A DNA stretch of 64,000 nucleotides, taken from contig NZ_CP025804.1 in NCBI RefSeq assembly GCF_003352085.1, positions 1,550,001 through 1,614,000 of the forward strand, read 5' to 3'. A model generated the notes under the pieces. The model was not told where the DNA came from. It saw only the letters and a program-made list of their open reading frames with translations, and made no database searches. A program made the position numbers and the translations under genes. Positions 18,175 through 26,341 of the stretch are shown in pieces. Each line of letters starts with the position of its first letter. The first letter of the stretch is position 1. This DNA is from Sulfitobacter sp. SK012. GTDB taxonomy: Bacteria; Pseudomonadota; Alphaproteobacteria; Rhodobacterales; Rhodobacteraceae.

Positions 18175-18816
18175 ATGCGCGTCGGAAAGAGATGCGGCGC
18201 GCATGAAGGGAGTGTTGAGGCAGTGACAGGCGGCTCAGAACATGACGCCGCGCGGGCAAAAGACGCGGATCTACTGGCGGCATACGTGGCGGGGGACCAA
18301 AGCGTAGCGCGGCAATTGACCCGTGCCCATGCGCCGCGGATTTTTGGCCATGCTGTGCGGGTGCTGGGTGATGCGGCAGAAGCAGAAGACGTGACGCAGG
18401 ATGCTTTGATGCGCCTGTGGAAGATCGCACCGGACTGGGATGCAGGCCGCGCGCAAATTTCAACTTGGTTGTTCCGGGTGACGGCCAATTTATGCACTGA
18501 CAGGCTGCGGGCGCGGCGTTCCGTGCCTTTGGATGATGTGGACGAACCGGCGGATACGACCCTAGGGGCCGAAGCGCAATTGCAGCAAGCTGCGCGGATG
18601 GGGGCCTTGAAGATTGCGCTGAACAGCTTGCCTGATCGGCAACGACAAGCGGTTGTTTTGCGCCATTTAGATGGGTTGGCGAACCCGCAGATCGCACAGA
18701 TACTAGAGATTGGTGTCGAAGCGGTAGAAAGCCTGACCGCGCGCGGAAAACGGGCGCTTACGGCCGCATTGGCGGCGCAGCGACCAGCATTGGGGTATGA
18801 TGATGACACGACTTGA
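18175..18816 (+). CDS. ECF-type RNA polymerase sigma factor
   Basis: A sigma-70 factor of the ECF group, about 213 residues. Region 2 is visible (RVLGDAAEAEDVTQDALMRLW, the core-binding and -10-recognition helices), as is region 4 (LPDRQRQAVVLRHLDGLANPQIAQIL), the -35-recognition helix-turn-helix. I start at ATG 18175, which has an aggtgaa site; the GTG at 18223 is possible and would shorten the N-terminus by 16 residues. The stop overlaps the next gene, a small membrane protein, by 20 bases, which suggests translational coupling with a cognate anti-sigma factor. Confidence 0.9.
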   Translation: MRVGKRCGAHEGSVEAVTGGSEHDAARAKDADLLAAYVAGDQSVARQLTRAHAPRIFGHAVRVLGDAAEAEDVTQDALMRLWKIAPDWDAGRAQISTWLFRVTANLCTDRLRARRSVPLDDVDEPADTTLGAEAQLQQAARMGALKIALNSLPDRQRQAVVLRHLDGLANPQIAQILEIGVEAVESLTARGKRALTAALAAQRPALGYDDDTT

Positions 18817-19135
18817 GGATGATGACATGCAGCTTGAAGCTTTGTTTGAGGATGCCCGGGCCAATGCACCCGCTATGCGTGATGGATTTATGGCGCAGCT
18901 TGAAACGCAGGCAATAGCCGCACAGCCCGCAGCGCGCGGGTCTCTTTGGAATAGCGTGTTGCTCGGGCTTGGCGGTATGGCGGGACTGAGCGGGATCGCG
19001 ACGGCTGCTGTGGTTGGATTTTGGATTGGGGTAGCACCGCCTGAAGGGTTGCCAGATCCGACGACGCTTTTGGAGATCGAATTGGGTGATGAGCCGGAGC
19101 TGGATGGCTTTGGTTGGTATAGTGATGAAGGATAG
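18797..19135 (+). CDS. Small single-span membrane protein, probable anti-sigma factor
   Basis: A 112-residue protein: an acidic cytoplasmic N-terminus of about 50 residues (LEALFEDARANAPAMRDGFM), one membrane span (about 55-78, GLGGMAGLSGIATAAVVGFWIG) and an acidic C-terminal tail. The layout matches small single-span anti-sigma factors such as CnrY, and it overlaps the ECF sigma gene by 20 bases. No zinc-binding HxxxCxxC motif is present, so it is not of the ZAS type. The start may be one of three clustered ATGs at 18797, 18800 or 18803, or the ATG at 18827 after a gagg. I do not recognise a named family; the function is inferred from context. Confidence 0.7.
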   Translation: MMMTRLEDDDMQLEALFEDARANAPAMRDGFMAQLETQAIAAQPAARGSLWNSVLLGLGGMAGLSGIATAAVVGFWIGVAPPEGLPDPTTLLEIELGDEPELDGFGWYSDEG

Positions 19136-19139
19136 GACC

Positions 19140-19628
19140 ATGGAAAAACCAGCAAAGAAACGGCGGCTGATGAAGGTGGTTCTAGTGGCATCGCTTGCGC
19201 TGAATGTAGCGGTGATTGCAGCGGTGGCCGGGATCGCTTGGCGGATGTCCGGGAACGCAGATGGGCCATCAAGGACGGGCGGGATGCGTGGGTTTGCGGC
19301 TCCTTATGTCTGGGCGCTGGACAAAGAAGACCGGCATGCACTGCGCAGTCGCTTGGAGGCAGCAGAGCCCAAAGTTGACCGTGGAGGTCCGCGCCGCGAA
19401 CAATATCAAGCCGTATTGGAGGCGTTGCGTGCGGCCCCGTTTGAAGCTGACGCGGTTGCGGCGTTGTTGAGCACTCAGCGCGCCGGGTCATTGGCGGCAC
19501 AAGATACTGCGCAGATGGCTTGGTTGGAGCGGGTGAGCGAAATGAATGACGAAGAGCGGGCGGCCTATGCGGAACGGCTTGAAAAGATCATTAGCAAACC
19601 TCGCCGAAAGCGCACCCGTAAAAACTGA
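19140..19628 (+). CDS. Periplasmic sensor-like protein of the metal-resistance type
   Basis: A 162-residue protein with an N-terminal membrane anchor (VVLVASLALNVAVIAAVAGIAW, about residues 12-33) and a helical, charged periplasmic domain. The layout matches the CnrX/ZraP-like 'heavy-metal sensor' domain, which in the CnrYXH system controls an anti-sigma factor. Metal-ligand His and Met residues are fewer than in CnrX, so metal binding is unproven. It starts at ATG 19140 after an aagga site, five bases after the preceding gene. Together with the EF-hand protein, sigma factor and small membrane protein it forms an apparent four-gene signalling unit. Confidence 0.72.
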   Translation: MEKPAKKRRLMKVVLVASLALNVAVIAAVAGIAWRMSGNADGPSRTGGMRGFAAPYVWALDKEDRHALRSRLEAAEPKVDRGGPRREQYQAVLEALRAAPFEADAVAALLSTQRAGSLAAQDTAQMAWLERVSEMNDEERAAYAERLEKIISKPRRKRTRKN

Positions 19629-19648
19629 GGGGTGCAGCCTGGTGCCGT

Positions 19649-21091
19649 TCAGGCCGCGGGGCGGCTGAGGGTGACACGGTTGCGACCCTTCATCTTGGCG
19701 GCGTAGAGCGCCTTGTCGGCCAGATCGAGCAGAGCATCGGCGTCGCGTCCTTTGTGATTAGCGCTGTCGCATGTGAGGCCACCCATGGCGAGGCCGATGC
19801 TGATTGTTGCGGAAACCGCCGTGTCAGATCCCGGAATGTCGAATGGTGTGCCGCCAATATGCTGGCAGATTTCGCGTGCGGTTTCGCGCGCATCGTCCAT
19901 GGCAGTGCCAGACATAACGATCAGGAATTCCTCACCACCTAGGCGCGCGACCATATCGACGCTGCGCAGGTTGCTGCGCAGCCGGCGCGCGGTTTCCACC
20001 AGCACCGCATCACCGGAGGCATGGCCGTAGATGTCGTTGATGCGTTTGAAATGATCCATATCCGCTAACATGACGGCAAAGGGGCGCGCATTTGCCGCGC
20101 TGTGTTCTGCGATGCGCGACAGATGCGGCATGGCGTAGCGACGGTTGTGCAGACCTGTCAGCGGGTCAAACATCGCGGCACGCAGGCCAGTGCGCACCGT
20201 TTTGCGCAGCTGATCCGCCATGCGTTTGCGGCGCAACAGCGCTTTGAGGCGCAAGGCGAGCTCTTTTTCCTCGAACCCATCGGTCATTAGATCATCGGCC
20301 CCAAGATCAAGCGCGTTTGCGGCCAAGGCAGGATCACCTGCGGTTTGCAGCACCAAAAGGCCCGCATGACGGGTCGAACTGTTGGCGCGCAAAGCTGAGA
20401 TCAACCGCAGCGTATCTGCCGCAAGCTTGGGGGAGGCGGGCAAGACAAGCACATAAGCATCGGGGGTGGTAAGGCTGTCGGGACCGCCCAGGGCGTCCCC
20501 GGGATCGGCCATGGCCAGCTGGCACGCTAGCATAGGGCGCAAACGGTGCAACCAACTGTGCAAGCGGGCGGGTTCGGTGCTGATAACCGTGACGTAGCCA
20601 GCGGGGCCTTTATCTGCAAGTTGTAGGGGTGTGAAAGGAGAGCTTGGTTCCGCCATGCCGAGCGCACGGGTGGTATCATCGCGCATCTGCCATTCGGCGG
20701 CCGCATTCTGAGCACGGATCAAGCTGCGCACGCGGCCCAATAGCAGCGTGTCATTGAGCGGTTTGAGCATCACGTCCTGCACGCCTGCCTCAAGCGTGGT
20801 GACGCGCAGATCCTTGTTAGAAAGAGCACCGATTGCCATGATCGGCGTATGCTCGGACGCAGGTTGGTCGCGCATCGCGCGGCACAGACCGGCCGCATCG
20901 CCATCAGGCAGGGCAAATGCGGTGATCACTAGGTCGGGCTGTTCAAGGGCCACCATGCTGATCGCTTCGGTCACCGAGGCCGCTTGCAATACCTTGTAAA
21001 AGGCTGACGCAAGTTTAACCTTGAGAACGATGCGATTGGTCGCGATAGCGTCAACGATTAGGATTTTGCCCTGCACGAGTGGTCCTTTCAA
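19649..21091 (-). CDS. PleD-like diguanylate cyclase with degenerate receiver
   Basis: A 480-residue protein with a receiver domain (about 9-127), a second receiver-like domain (about 163-290) and a C-terminal GGDEF domain. The cyclase signature is RLGGEEF, and an RxxD inhibitory site (RSVD) sits five residues before it, so it should make cyclic di-GMP and be product-inhibited. The first receiver has lost the phosphorylation site: the Asp expected after PDLVIT is Ala58, and the acidic pair is reduced to Asp14-Ala15; the conserved Lys (LKPLND) remains. Input is therefore probably not phosphorylation at this site. It is divergent from DUF3572, and a one-mismatch CtrA site lies between them. Confidence 0.9.
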   Translation of the reverse strand: MKGPLVQGKILIVDAIATNRIVLKVKLASAFYKVLQAASVTEAISMVALEQPDLVITAFALPDGDAAGLCRAMRDQPASEHTPIMAIGALSNKDLRVTTLEAGVQDVMLKPLNDTLLLGRVRSLIRAQNAAAEWQMRDDTTRALGMAEPSSPFTPLQLADKGPAGYVTVISTEPARLHSWLHRLRPMLACQLAMADPGDALGGPDSLTTPDAYVLVLPASPKLAADTLRLISALRANSSTRHAGLLVLQTAGDPALAANALDLGADDLMTDGFEEKELALRLKALLRRKRMADQLRKTVRTGLRAAMFDPLTGLHNRRYAMPHLSRIAEHSAANARPFAVMLADMDHFKRINDIYGHASGDAVLVETARRLRSNLRSVDMVARLGGEEFLIVMSGTAMDDARETAREICQHIGGTPFDIPGSDTAVSATISIGLAMGGLTCDSANHKGRDADALLDLADKALYAAKMKGRNRVTLSRPAA

Positions 21092-21132
21092 GCCAAGGTA
21101 GATCTTCGTGCTTTAGTTCTTGACGGGATTGG

Positions 21133-21147
21133 TTAACAAAGCGTTGA
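21133..21147. promoter_or_regulatory. Near-match CtrA site in the pleD-like/DUF3572 divergent region
   Basis: TTAA (21133-21136), seven bases, then TTGA (21144-21147): one mismatch from the TTAA-N7-TTAA consensus. It lies 42 bases from the cyclase start and 29 bases before the DUF3572 start, where a regulator of either promoter could bind. Confidence 0.25.
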
Positions 21148-21175
21148 GAAGGCTCGGATTAGACACAGAGGTATT

Positions 21176-21460
21176 ATGGAATATACGCGAGAATCCGCCG
21201 AAGTGCTCGCCCTGCAGGCACTGACTTGGTTGGTGGGGAATGACGAACTTTGGCCGGTTTTCCAGGGCAGTAGCGGCGCGTCGCAAGAAGATCTGCGCAA
21301 AAGTGCGGGTGATCCGGCGTTTCTGATCGGGGTGCTTGATTTCTTGATGATGGATGATGCTTGGGTGATTTCTTTTTGTGACAGCGTGACGGTCCCTTAC
21401 GAGCGCGTTTTTGAGGCACGCCAGATGCTGCCCGGTGGCGCGCAGGTGCACTGGACATGA
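21176..21460 (+). CDS. DUF3572 family protein
   Basis: A 94-residue cytoplasmic protein. The segment EVLALQALTWLVGNDELWPVF followed by GDPAFLIGVLDFLMMDD is typical of the alphaproteobacterial DUF3572 family, which has no known function. The gene's end overlaps the HAD phosphatase start by four bases, so the two are translationally coupled. It starts near the divergent PleD-like gene, and the intergenic sequence between them is only 84 bases. Confidence 0.85.
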   Translation: MEYTRESAEVLALQALTWLVGNDELWPVFQGSSGASQEDLRKSAGDPAFLIGVLDFLMMDDAWVISFCDSVTVPYERVFEARQMLPGGAQVHWT

Positions 21461-22152
21461 GTATTTTTGCAGGAGTGCTCTTTGACAAAGATGGCACGCT
21501 TTTTGATTTTGCCGCGACGTGGGAAGTTTGGGCACAAGCGTTCTTGTTGCGCGCAAGCGAGGGCGACCGCATGCAGGCGGCCGAAGTTGGTCGGGCCATC
21601 GGTTTTGATCTAGAAAGCCATACCTTCCAAAGAGATAGTATCGTGATCGCCGGGACGCCTGGCGAGGTGGCCGATGCGTTGGCCCCGCATTTTCCGCATC
21701 TGTCGCGGGACGGGGTGTTTGATATGCTAAACGAAGAGGCTACCGACGCGCCGCAAGCAGAGGCGGTTCCGCTAATCCCGTTTCTGGAAGGGCTGCGCGG
21801 GTGTGGAATGAAGCTGGGCGTTGCGACCAATGATGCCGAAGCGCCTGCACGTGCGCATCTGGACCGGGCTGGAGCAACGACGTACTTTGATTTCATAGCA
21901 GGGTTTGACAGTGGCTTTGGTGGTAAACCTGCGCCTGGGCAATTGCTGGGCTTTGCCCAAGCGATGTCACTGGCGCCTGAGACCGTGGTAATGGTTGGCG
22001 ACAGCACCCATGATCTGTTGGCCGGCCGTGCGGCAGGGATGTCTTGCGTTGGTGTGCTGACAGGGATGGCAGACCGCGAAACCCTGATGCCCCATGCGGA
22101 TGTTGTGTTGGCCGATATTGGCGAATTGCCCGGCTGGCTGGACGCGCAATAG
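21457..22152 (+). CDS. HAD-superfamily phosphatase, phosphoglycolate-phosphatase-like
   Basis: A 231-residue HAD hydrolase. Motif I is FDKDGTLFD (nucleophile and acid Asp residues), motif II the LGVATND strand, motif III the Lys in FGGKPAPG, and motif IV MVGDSTHDLLAGRAAG. An alpha-helical cap lies between motifs I and II, as in phosphoglycolate phosphatase (Gph) and related enzymes. The exact phosphorylated substrate is not certain. It overlaps DUF3572 by four bases and is followed by a region with an inverted repeat before the MttB-like gene. Confidence 0.87.
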   Translation: MSIFAGVLFDKDGTLFDFAATWEVWAQAFLLRASEGDRMQAAEVGRAIGFDLESHTFQRDSIVIAGTPGEVADALAPHFPHLSRDGVFDMLNEEATDAPQAEAVPLIPFLEGLRGCGMKLGVATNDAEAPARAHLDRAGATTYFDFIAGFDSGFGGKPAPGQLLGFAQAMSLAPETVVMVGDSTHDLLAGRAAGMSCVGVLTGMADRETLMPHADVVLADIGELPGWLDAQ

Positions 22153-22170
22153 CGGGCGCGCTGTTTGAAA

Positions 22171-22184
22171 ACGACATGTGTCGT
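22171..22184. promoter_or_regulatory. Inverted repeat upstream of the MttB-family gene
   Basis: ACGACA (22171-22176) and TGTCGT (22179-22184) form an inverted repeat with a two-base spacer, 78 bases before the methyltransferase start. It could be an operator for an unidentified regulator, or the base of an RNA hairpin. Confidence 0.3.
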
Positions 22185-22261
22185 CGTGAACAGAACGGCT
22201 GGACGCGACCCGGTGAGGCTTTGTTGAGAGGTCGACATCGCAGCCCCGGGAGGAACAGCAT

Positions 22262-23821
22262 ATGGCACAGGAATCCAAACGCAGGACGCGTGGTGGTGGA
22301 CGCGCAGGCGCGCAGACGCGGCGTGGCACGGCCGTCATCGAGCAGATGCCTTGGAACCCGCCTGTCAATATCGACCGCCCGACGGAACCCCTGGGTCCCG
22401 AAGGGATTGAGGCCGTTCACGATGGTGCCATGCGCATTCTTGAAGAGATCGGGATCGAATTTCTGAACCCCGAAGCGCTTGAGATTTTGCGCAAGGCCGG
22501 GTGTACGATCGACGGCGAAAACGTGCGGATGGGCCGTGATATGGTGATGGAATATGTCGCCATGGCCCCATCCGAATTCACACTGACGCCGCGAAACCCT
22601 GACCGCAAGATCACGGTCGGGGGCAATAACCTGTTGTTTGGTAACGTATCTTCGCCCCCGAATTATTGGGATATGAAACTGGGCACCAAAGTTTCGGGTA
22701 CCCGCGAAATGTGCAAAGACTTGCTGCGGCTGACCCAGTATTTCAACTGCATCCACTTTGCAGGCGGCTATCCGGTGGAGCCGGTGGATATCCACCCCTC
22801 TGTCCGGCATCTGGACGTGCTTTATGACAAGCTGACAATCACAGACAAGGTGATGCACGCCTATTCCTTGGGCAAGGAACGCGTTGAGGACGTGATGGAA
22901 ATGGTGCGTATCTCAGGCGGTTGGACCGATGCGGAGTTTGAGGCCAGCCCTAAGATGTACACCAACATCAATTCAACTTCGCCGTTGAAGCATGACTTTC
23001 CGATGATGGATGGGTGGATGCGGATGGCACGGCGCAATCAGGCGCTGGTTGTGACGCCCTTTACGCTGGCTGGTGCGATGGCACCGGTGACCATGTCGGG
23101 CGCTGTCGCTCAATCATTGGCTGAAGCGCTCTGTGCGGTGGTGCTGGCGCAAATCATTCGACCGGGGGCATCCGTGGCAGTGGGGACGTTTACCTCAAAC
23201 GTGGACATGAAATCGGGGGCACCTGCGTTTGGGACGCCTGAATATATGCGCGCGACGCAAATGACCGGGCAGATGTGCCGTTATTACGGTTTGCCGATGC
23301 GGTCCTCGGGGGTGTGTGCCGCGAATGTACCGGATGGGCAGGCCATGTGGGAGACGTCCAATTCGCTTTGGGCGGCGGTGCAATCTGGCACCAATATGGT
23401 CTATCACGCGGCGGGTTGGCTCGAGGGCGGGCTGATTGCGTCTCCGGAGAAATTCATCATGGATTGCGAAATTTTGCAGCAAATTCAGCGCTATATGGCC
23501 CCAGAAATCTGCGCGACGGGGCCGGATGAGATTGCGTTGGATGCGATTAAATCGGTCGGAAATCAGGGCCATTTCTTTGGCATCCAGCATACCCAAGACC
23601 GCTATACGACCGCCTTTTACCAGCCTTTCCTCAGTGATTGGCGCAACTACGAAGGTTGGGAGCTGGCCGGGGGCATTTGGACGGCTGAGCGCGCACATCA
23701 TATGTTCAAAGAGATCGTGGGATCGTTTGAAGAGCCGCCTATGGATGCGGCAATCCGCGAAGAGCTGGCAGCATTTGTGGAGCGTCGCAAAAGCGAAGGC
23801 GGTGCGCCGACCGATTTTTAA
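22262..23821 (+). CDS. MttB-family (trimethylamine methyltransferase-like) protein, non-pyrrolysine
   Basis: A 519-residue TIM-barrel protein of the MttB family, which transfers methyl groups from methylated amines or betaines to a corrinoid protein. The frame runs without an in-frame amber codon, so this is a non-pyrrolysine member, like glycine-betaine or other quaternary-amine methyltransferases. The family landmarks GAMRILEEIGIEFLNPEAL and TFTSNVDMKSGAPAFGTPEY are visible. The N-terminus is rich in Arg and Gly (RRTRGGGRAG). A ggaggaac site precedes the ATG. No corrinoid protein or reductive activase is in the window, so its partner must be encoded elsewhere or it acts differently. Glycine betaine from the carnitine operon is a possible substrate. 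Confidence 0.87.
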   Translation: MAQESKRRTRGGGRAGAQTRRGTAVIEQMPWNPPVNIDRPTEPLGPEGIEAVHDGAMRILEEIGIEFLNPEALEILRKAGCTIDGENVRMGRDMVMEYVAMAPSEFTLTPRNPDRKITVGGNNLLFGNVSSPPNYWDMKLGTKVSGTREMCKDLLRLTQYFNCIHFAGGYPVEPVDIHPSVRHLDVLYDKLTITDKVMHAYSLGKERVEDVMEMVRISGGWTDAEFEASPKMYTNINSTSPLKHDFPMMDGWMRMARRNQALVVTPFTLAGAMAPVTMSGAVAQSLAEALCAVVLAQIIRPGASVAVGTFTSNVDMKSGAPAFGTPEYMRATQMTGQMCRYYGLPMRSSGVCAANVPDGQAMWETSNSLWAAVQSGTNMVYHAAGWLEGGLIASPEKFIMDCEILQQIQRYMAPEICATGPDEIALDAIKSVGNQGHFFGIQHTQDRYTTAFYQPFLSDWRNYEGWELAGGIWTAERAHHMFKEIVGSFEEPPMDAAIREELAAFVERRKSEGGAPTDF

Positions 23822-23929
23822 TAGGTCTTGGACAGTTTTGCGGCTGAGAAAATACTTCGAATTGAGGATGTTTGCGACTTCTTAAAACTCTTCGGGCATC
23901 ACTTTGTCAGAAGAATTGAAAGAGGCATC

Positions 23930-24517
23930 ATGCACGGGCTTATCAACCGAAGCATCCAAAATTACGTTGTCGACAGCTATGGCCAGAAGCTCTGGGAAGA
24001 TGCGGCTGCGGCGGCAGGCCTCGACTCGCCCGAGATCGAAGCGATGCTCAGCTATGATGACGCTATGACGCCTGCGATATTGGATGCCGTTAGTATGGTG
24101 TTGTCGCGTCCACGAGAAGAACTGATGGAGGACATTGGGACCTATCTCGTTTCAAACCCCAAAGTAGAGGCTTTGCGCCGGTTGCTGCGTTTTGGGGGCG
24201 TGAATTTCGAAGAATTTCTGCATTCGCTGGATGATTTGCCCGATCGGGCACGATTGGCGGTCTCAGATCTTGATCTGCCAGAGATTGAACTGCTGGACCA
24301 TGAGGAAGGCCGCTATAGTTTGGTCTGTAGCAGCGGGGTTGATGGGTTTGGTCACGTCCTGATGGGGACTTTGCGGGCGATGGCGGATGATTACGGTGCG
24401 CTCGCACTGCTTGAGCATATGGGGTGCATTGCCGGGCGAGAGAACATTAGCATTACGTTGGTTGAAGCCGAATTCGCCGCCGGTCGCGCGTTTGAGTTAG
24501 GGGCGCGCGCAGGATGA
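23930..24517 (+). CDS. H-NOX-like domain protein lacking the usual heme ligand
   Basis: A 195-residue protein whose layout follows the heme-nitric oxide/oxygen-binding (H-NOX) fold: an MHGLINRSIQNYV start, helices up to about 100, then a beta-rich C-terminal half ending GALALLEHMGCIAG. Key heme residues are absent. The proximal-His position (H102-H105 in well-studied members) is Pro104 in LDDLPDRARL, and the YxSxR propionate-binding motif has become RYSLVC, with no Arg at the end. I therefore doubt classical heme binding. The ATG at 23930 has agagg before it. The stop overlaps the next gene, a diguanylate cyclase, by four bases, the usual arrangement of an H-NOX with its output protein. Confidence 0.82.
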   Translation: MHGLINRSIQNYVVDSYGQKLWEDAAAAAGLDSPEIEAMLSYDDAMTPAILDAVSMVLSRPREELMEDIGTYLVSNPKVEALRRLLRFGGVNFEEFLHSLDDLPDRARLAVSDLDLPEIELLDHEEGRYSLVCSSGVDGFGHVLMGTLRAMADDYGALALLEHMGCIAGRENISITLVEAEFAAGRAFELGARAG

Positions 24518-25548
24518 TAGACGCACCGTGCCCAGAGGTGCTTGATGTGCTTTGCCCGATGCATCTGATGCTTGGGGCGGATGGGTGTATTTTGCATGTA
24601 GGGCCGACACTGCAAAAGCTGCGACCCAAGTGCGACTGGGTGGGGCAGCCTTTTCTTGAGGTGTTTCGGATCAAGCGACCCCGTTCGATCACGGAGATGG
24701 CGGATCTGCGGCGGGCGGCCCATCTCAAGCTGCATTTGGTGCTGAGTGATATGCCAGAAACCGAGCTGAAAGGGCTAATGGTCCCGATCCCTGGAGATAG
24801 CGGACAGGTTATTGTGAACATGTCCTTTGGCATTTCGATCCTTGATGGGGTTCGCGATTATGCTTTGACCAACACAGATTTCGCGGCCACTGATCTGGCA
24901 ATTGAGATGCTATACTTGGTGGAGGCCAAATCGGCCGCGATGGACGCATCAGGCAAGCTGAATACGCGGCTTCAAGGAGCTAAGATTGCGGCCGAAGAAC
25001 AAGCGTTTACCGACACTTTGACGGGACTGAAAAACCGGCGCGCCATGGATCACATATTAAGTCGCTTGATCGCCGGGGATCGGCCGTTTGCAGTGATGCA
25101 TATCGACCTGGATCATTTCAAAGCAGTTAACGACACTTTGGGCCATGCGGCGGGGGATCACGTTTTGCAATGCGTCGCCCATATCATGGTTGAGGAAACC
25201 CGCGACACGGACACCGTCGCTCGAGTAGGCGGTGATGAATTTACCGTCATTTTGCCCGATGTGCGCAAAGATACCATTTTGCGCCGGGTGGGCCAGCGGA
25301 TCATTGAGCGGATTGAACATCCAATCGCCTTCAACTCAGACAGCTGCCGCATTTCGGCCAGCATCGGAACCGTTTGGATTGGCGGCAGTGACCGACCTTC
25401 AATGGAAGATCTGTTGTCGAATGCTGATGTCGCGCTTTACGCCTCAAAGCACGCAGGGCGGGCGTGCCAGACGTTCTATACCCCCGCCTTACGCCAGAGC
25501 GATACCATTGGCACGGCCCCAGAGGGGCGAGGAAATCTAGACTCCTAA
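24514..25548 (+). CDS. Diguanylate cyclase with HNOBA-type N-terminus
   Basis: A 344-residue cytoplasmic enzyme. The N-terminal about 130 residues (LMLGADGCILHVGPTL, FLEVFRIKRPR) fit the H-NOX-associated, PAS-like (HNOBA) domain, followed by a short coiled coil and a C-terminal GGDEF domain. The signature RVGGDEF is intact and is preceded by an RDTD inhibitory site five residues upstream. It makes cyclic di-GMP. Translational coupling to the H-NOX-like gene suggests that the H-NOX-like protein binds the N-terminus and controls cyclase activity. The signal is open, because the sensor lacks the normal heme ligand. Confidence 0.9.
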   Translation: MIDAPCPEVLDVLCPMHLMLGADGCILHVGPTLQKLRPKCDWVGQPFLEVFRIKRPRSITEMADLRRAAHLKLHLVLSDMPETELKGLMVPIPGDSGQVIVNMSFGISILDGVRDYALTNTDFAATDLAIEMLYLVEAKSAAMDASGKLNTRLQGAKIAAEEQAFTDTLTGLKNRRAMDHILSRLIAGDRPFAVMHIDLDHFKAVNDTLGHAAGDHVLQCVAHIMVEETRDTDTVARVGGDEFTVILPDVRKDTILRRVGQRIIERIEHPIAFNSDSCRISASIGTVWIGGSDRPSMEDLLSNADVALYASKHAGRACQTFYTPALRQSDTIGTAPEGRGNLDS

Positions 25549-25632
25549 AACTTGTAAATTCTTATTGTACACAAGTTGTATTTTATGATAATTCAACCAG
25601 CGCCACTGAAACGGCGTCTGGGAAGGATTCGC

Positions 25633-26334
25633 ATGAGCGAGACGGCAAAATCACGAAAAGCTGCTTTGCTGGTGCACTTGCGCCGGTCCATTATAACGCA
25701 AGCGCTAGCCCCTGGTGCGGATCTGGACGAGGCGTTGCTTGCCGAAGAATTTGCACTGTCTCGCACCCCGCTGCGAGAGGCGTTGCGGGATTTGGCCGGA
25801 GACGGCTATGTCGATTTGCGCGAAAACCGGGGTGCGCGGGTCAGCGACATGTCTCACACGACGTTACGGGGATTTTTTCAGGCGGCTCCGATGATATATG
25901 GTGCCGTTCTGCGGTTGGCGGCACAAAATGCACGGCCCCTACAGATCGCCGCCCTCAAAGATGCCCAACTACAGTTTCGTGCGGCTCTGCGCGGGGGCGA
26001 CATTGCAGCCCGTGCCCTGGCAAATAACCGCTTTCACGAGGTTACTGGTGAGATGGCCGATAACATCTACCTGCTGCCAAGCTTTCGGCGCTTGCTTATT
26101 GATCACGCGCGTATTTCGATGACCTTTTTCCAACCGCGGGATGCGGAAACGGCGCAAAAACTTGACGCTGCCAGCCAGCAGCATGAGGCGATCATCGTTG
26201 CCATTGAAGCCGGGGATGAGGCCGCAGCAGCCCAACTGGCCGAAGACCACTGGAACCTTTCCCGAGACCGAATTGCCCAATTTGTAATGCCAACCGCGCT
26301 GGAGGCCCCCTTGGGGCAAATCAGCCCTACGTGA
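25633..26334 (+). CDS. GntR-family (FadR-type) transcriptional regulator
   Basis: A 233-residue regulator. An N-terminal winged helix (LLAEEFALSRTPLREALRDLAGDGYVDLRENRGARV) is followed by an all-helical FadR/FCD-type effector domain, whose ligand-binding positions include the His in NNRFHEV and EDHWN. I start at ATG 25633, which has ggaagg before it; upstream codons at 25576 give an untypical N-terminus. The gene precedes the DapA-like gene by seven bases, so it is likely the local regulator of the catabolic set and part of its operon. Confidence 0.88.
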   Translation: MSETAKSRKAALLVHLRRSIITQALAPGADLDEALLAEEFALSRTPLREALRDLAGDGYVDLRENRGARVSDMSHTTLRGFFQAAPMIYGAVLRLAAQNARPLQIAALKDAQLQFRAALRGGDIAARALANNRFHEVTGEMADNIYLLPSFRRLLIDHARISMTFFQPRDAETAQKLDAASQQHEAIIVAIEAGDEAAAAQLAEDHWNLSRDRIAQFVMPTALEAPLGQISPT

Positions 26335-26341
26335 GGATGCC

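Noticed and set aside
17597..18697. 366-codon minus-strand frame across the EF-hand and sigma genes
   Set aside because: Antisense shadow of well-supported genes; composition is Pro/Arg/His-rich noise typical of GC-rich genomes.
22185..22261. Possible SAM- or SAH-type riboswitch before the MttB-family gene (gtcg...aacggctgg...cgac)
   Set aside because: There is a loose resemblance to the Rhodobacterales SAM/SAH riboswitch loop, but the stem lengths and the conserved downstream segment do not match and the usual target is metK. Covariance-model search would decide.
21174..22268. 364-codon minus-strand frame opposite the HAD phosphatase
   Set aside because: Antisense shadow with low-complexity Ser/Pro/Ala content and no motif.
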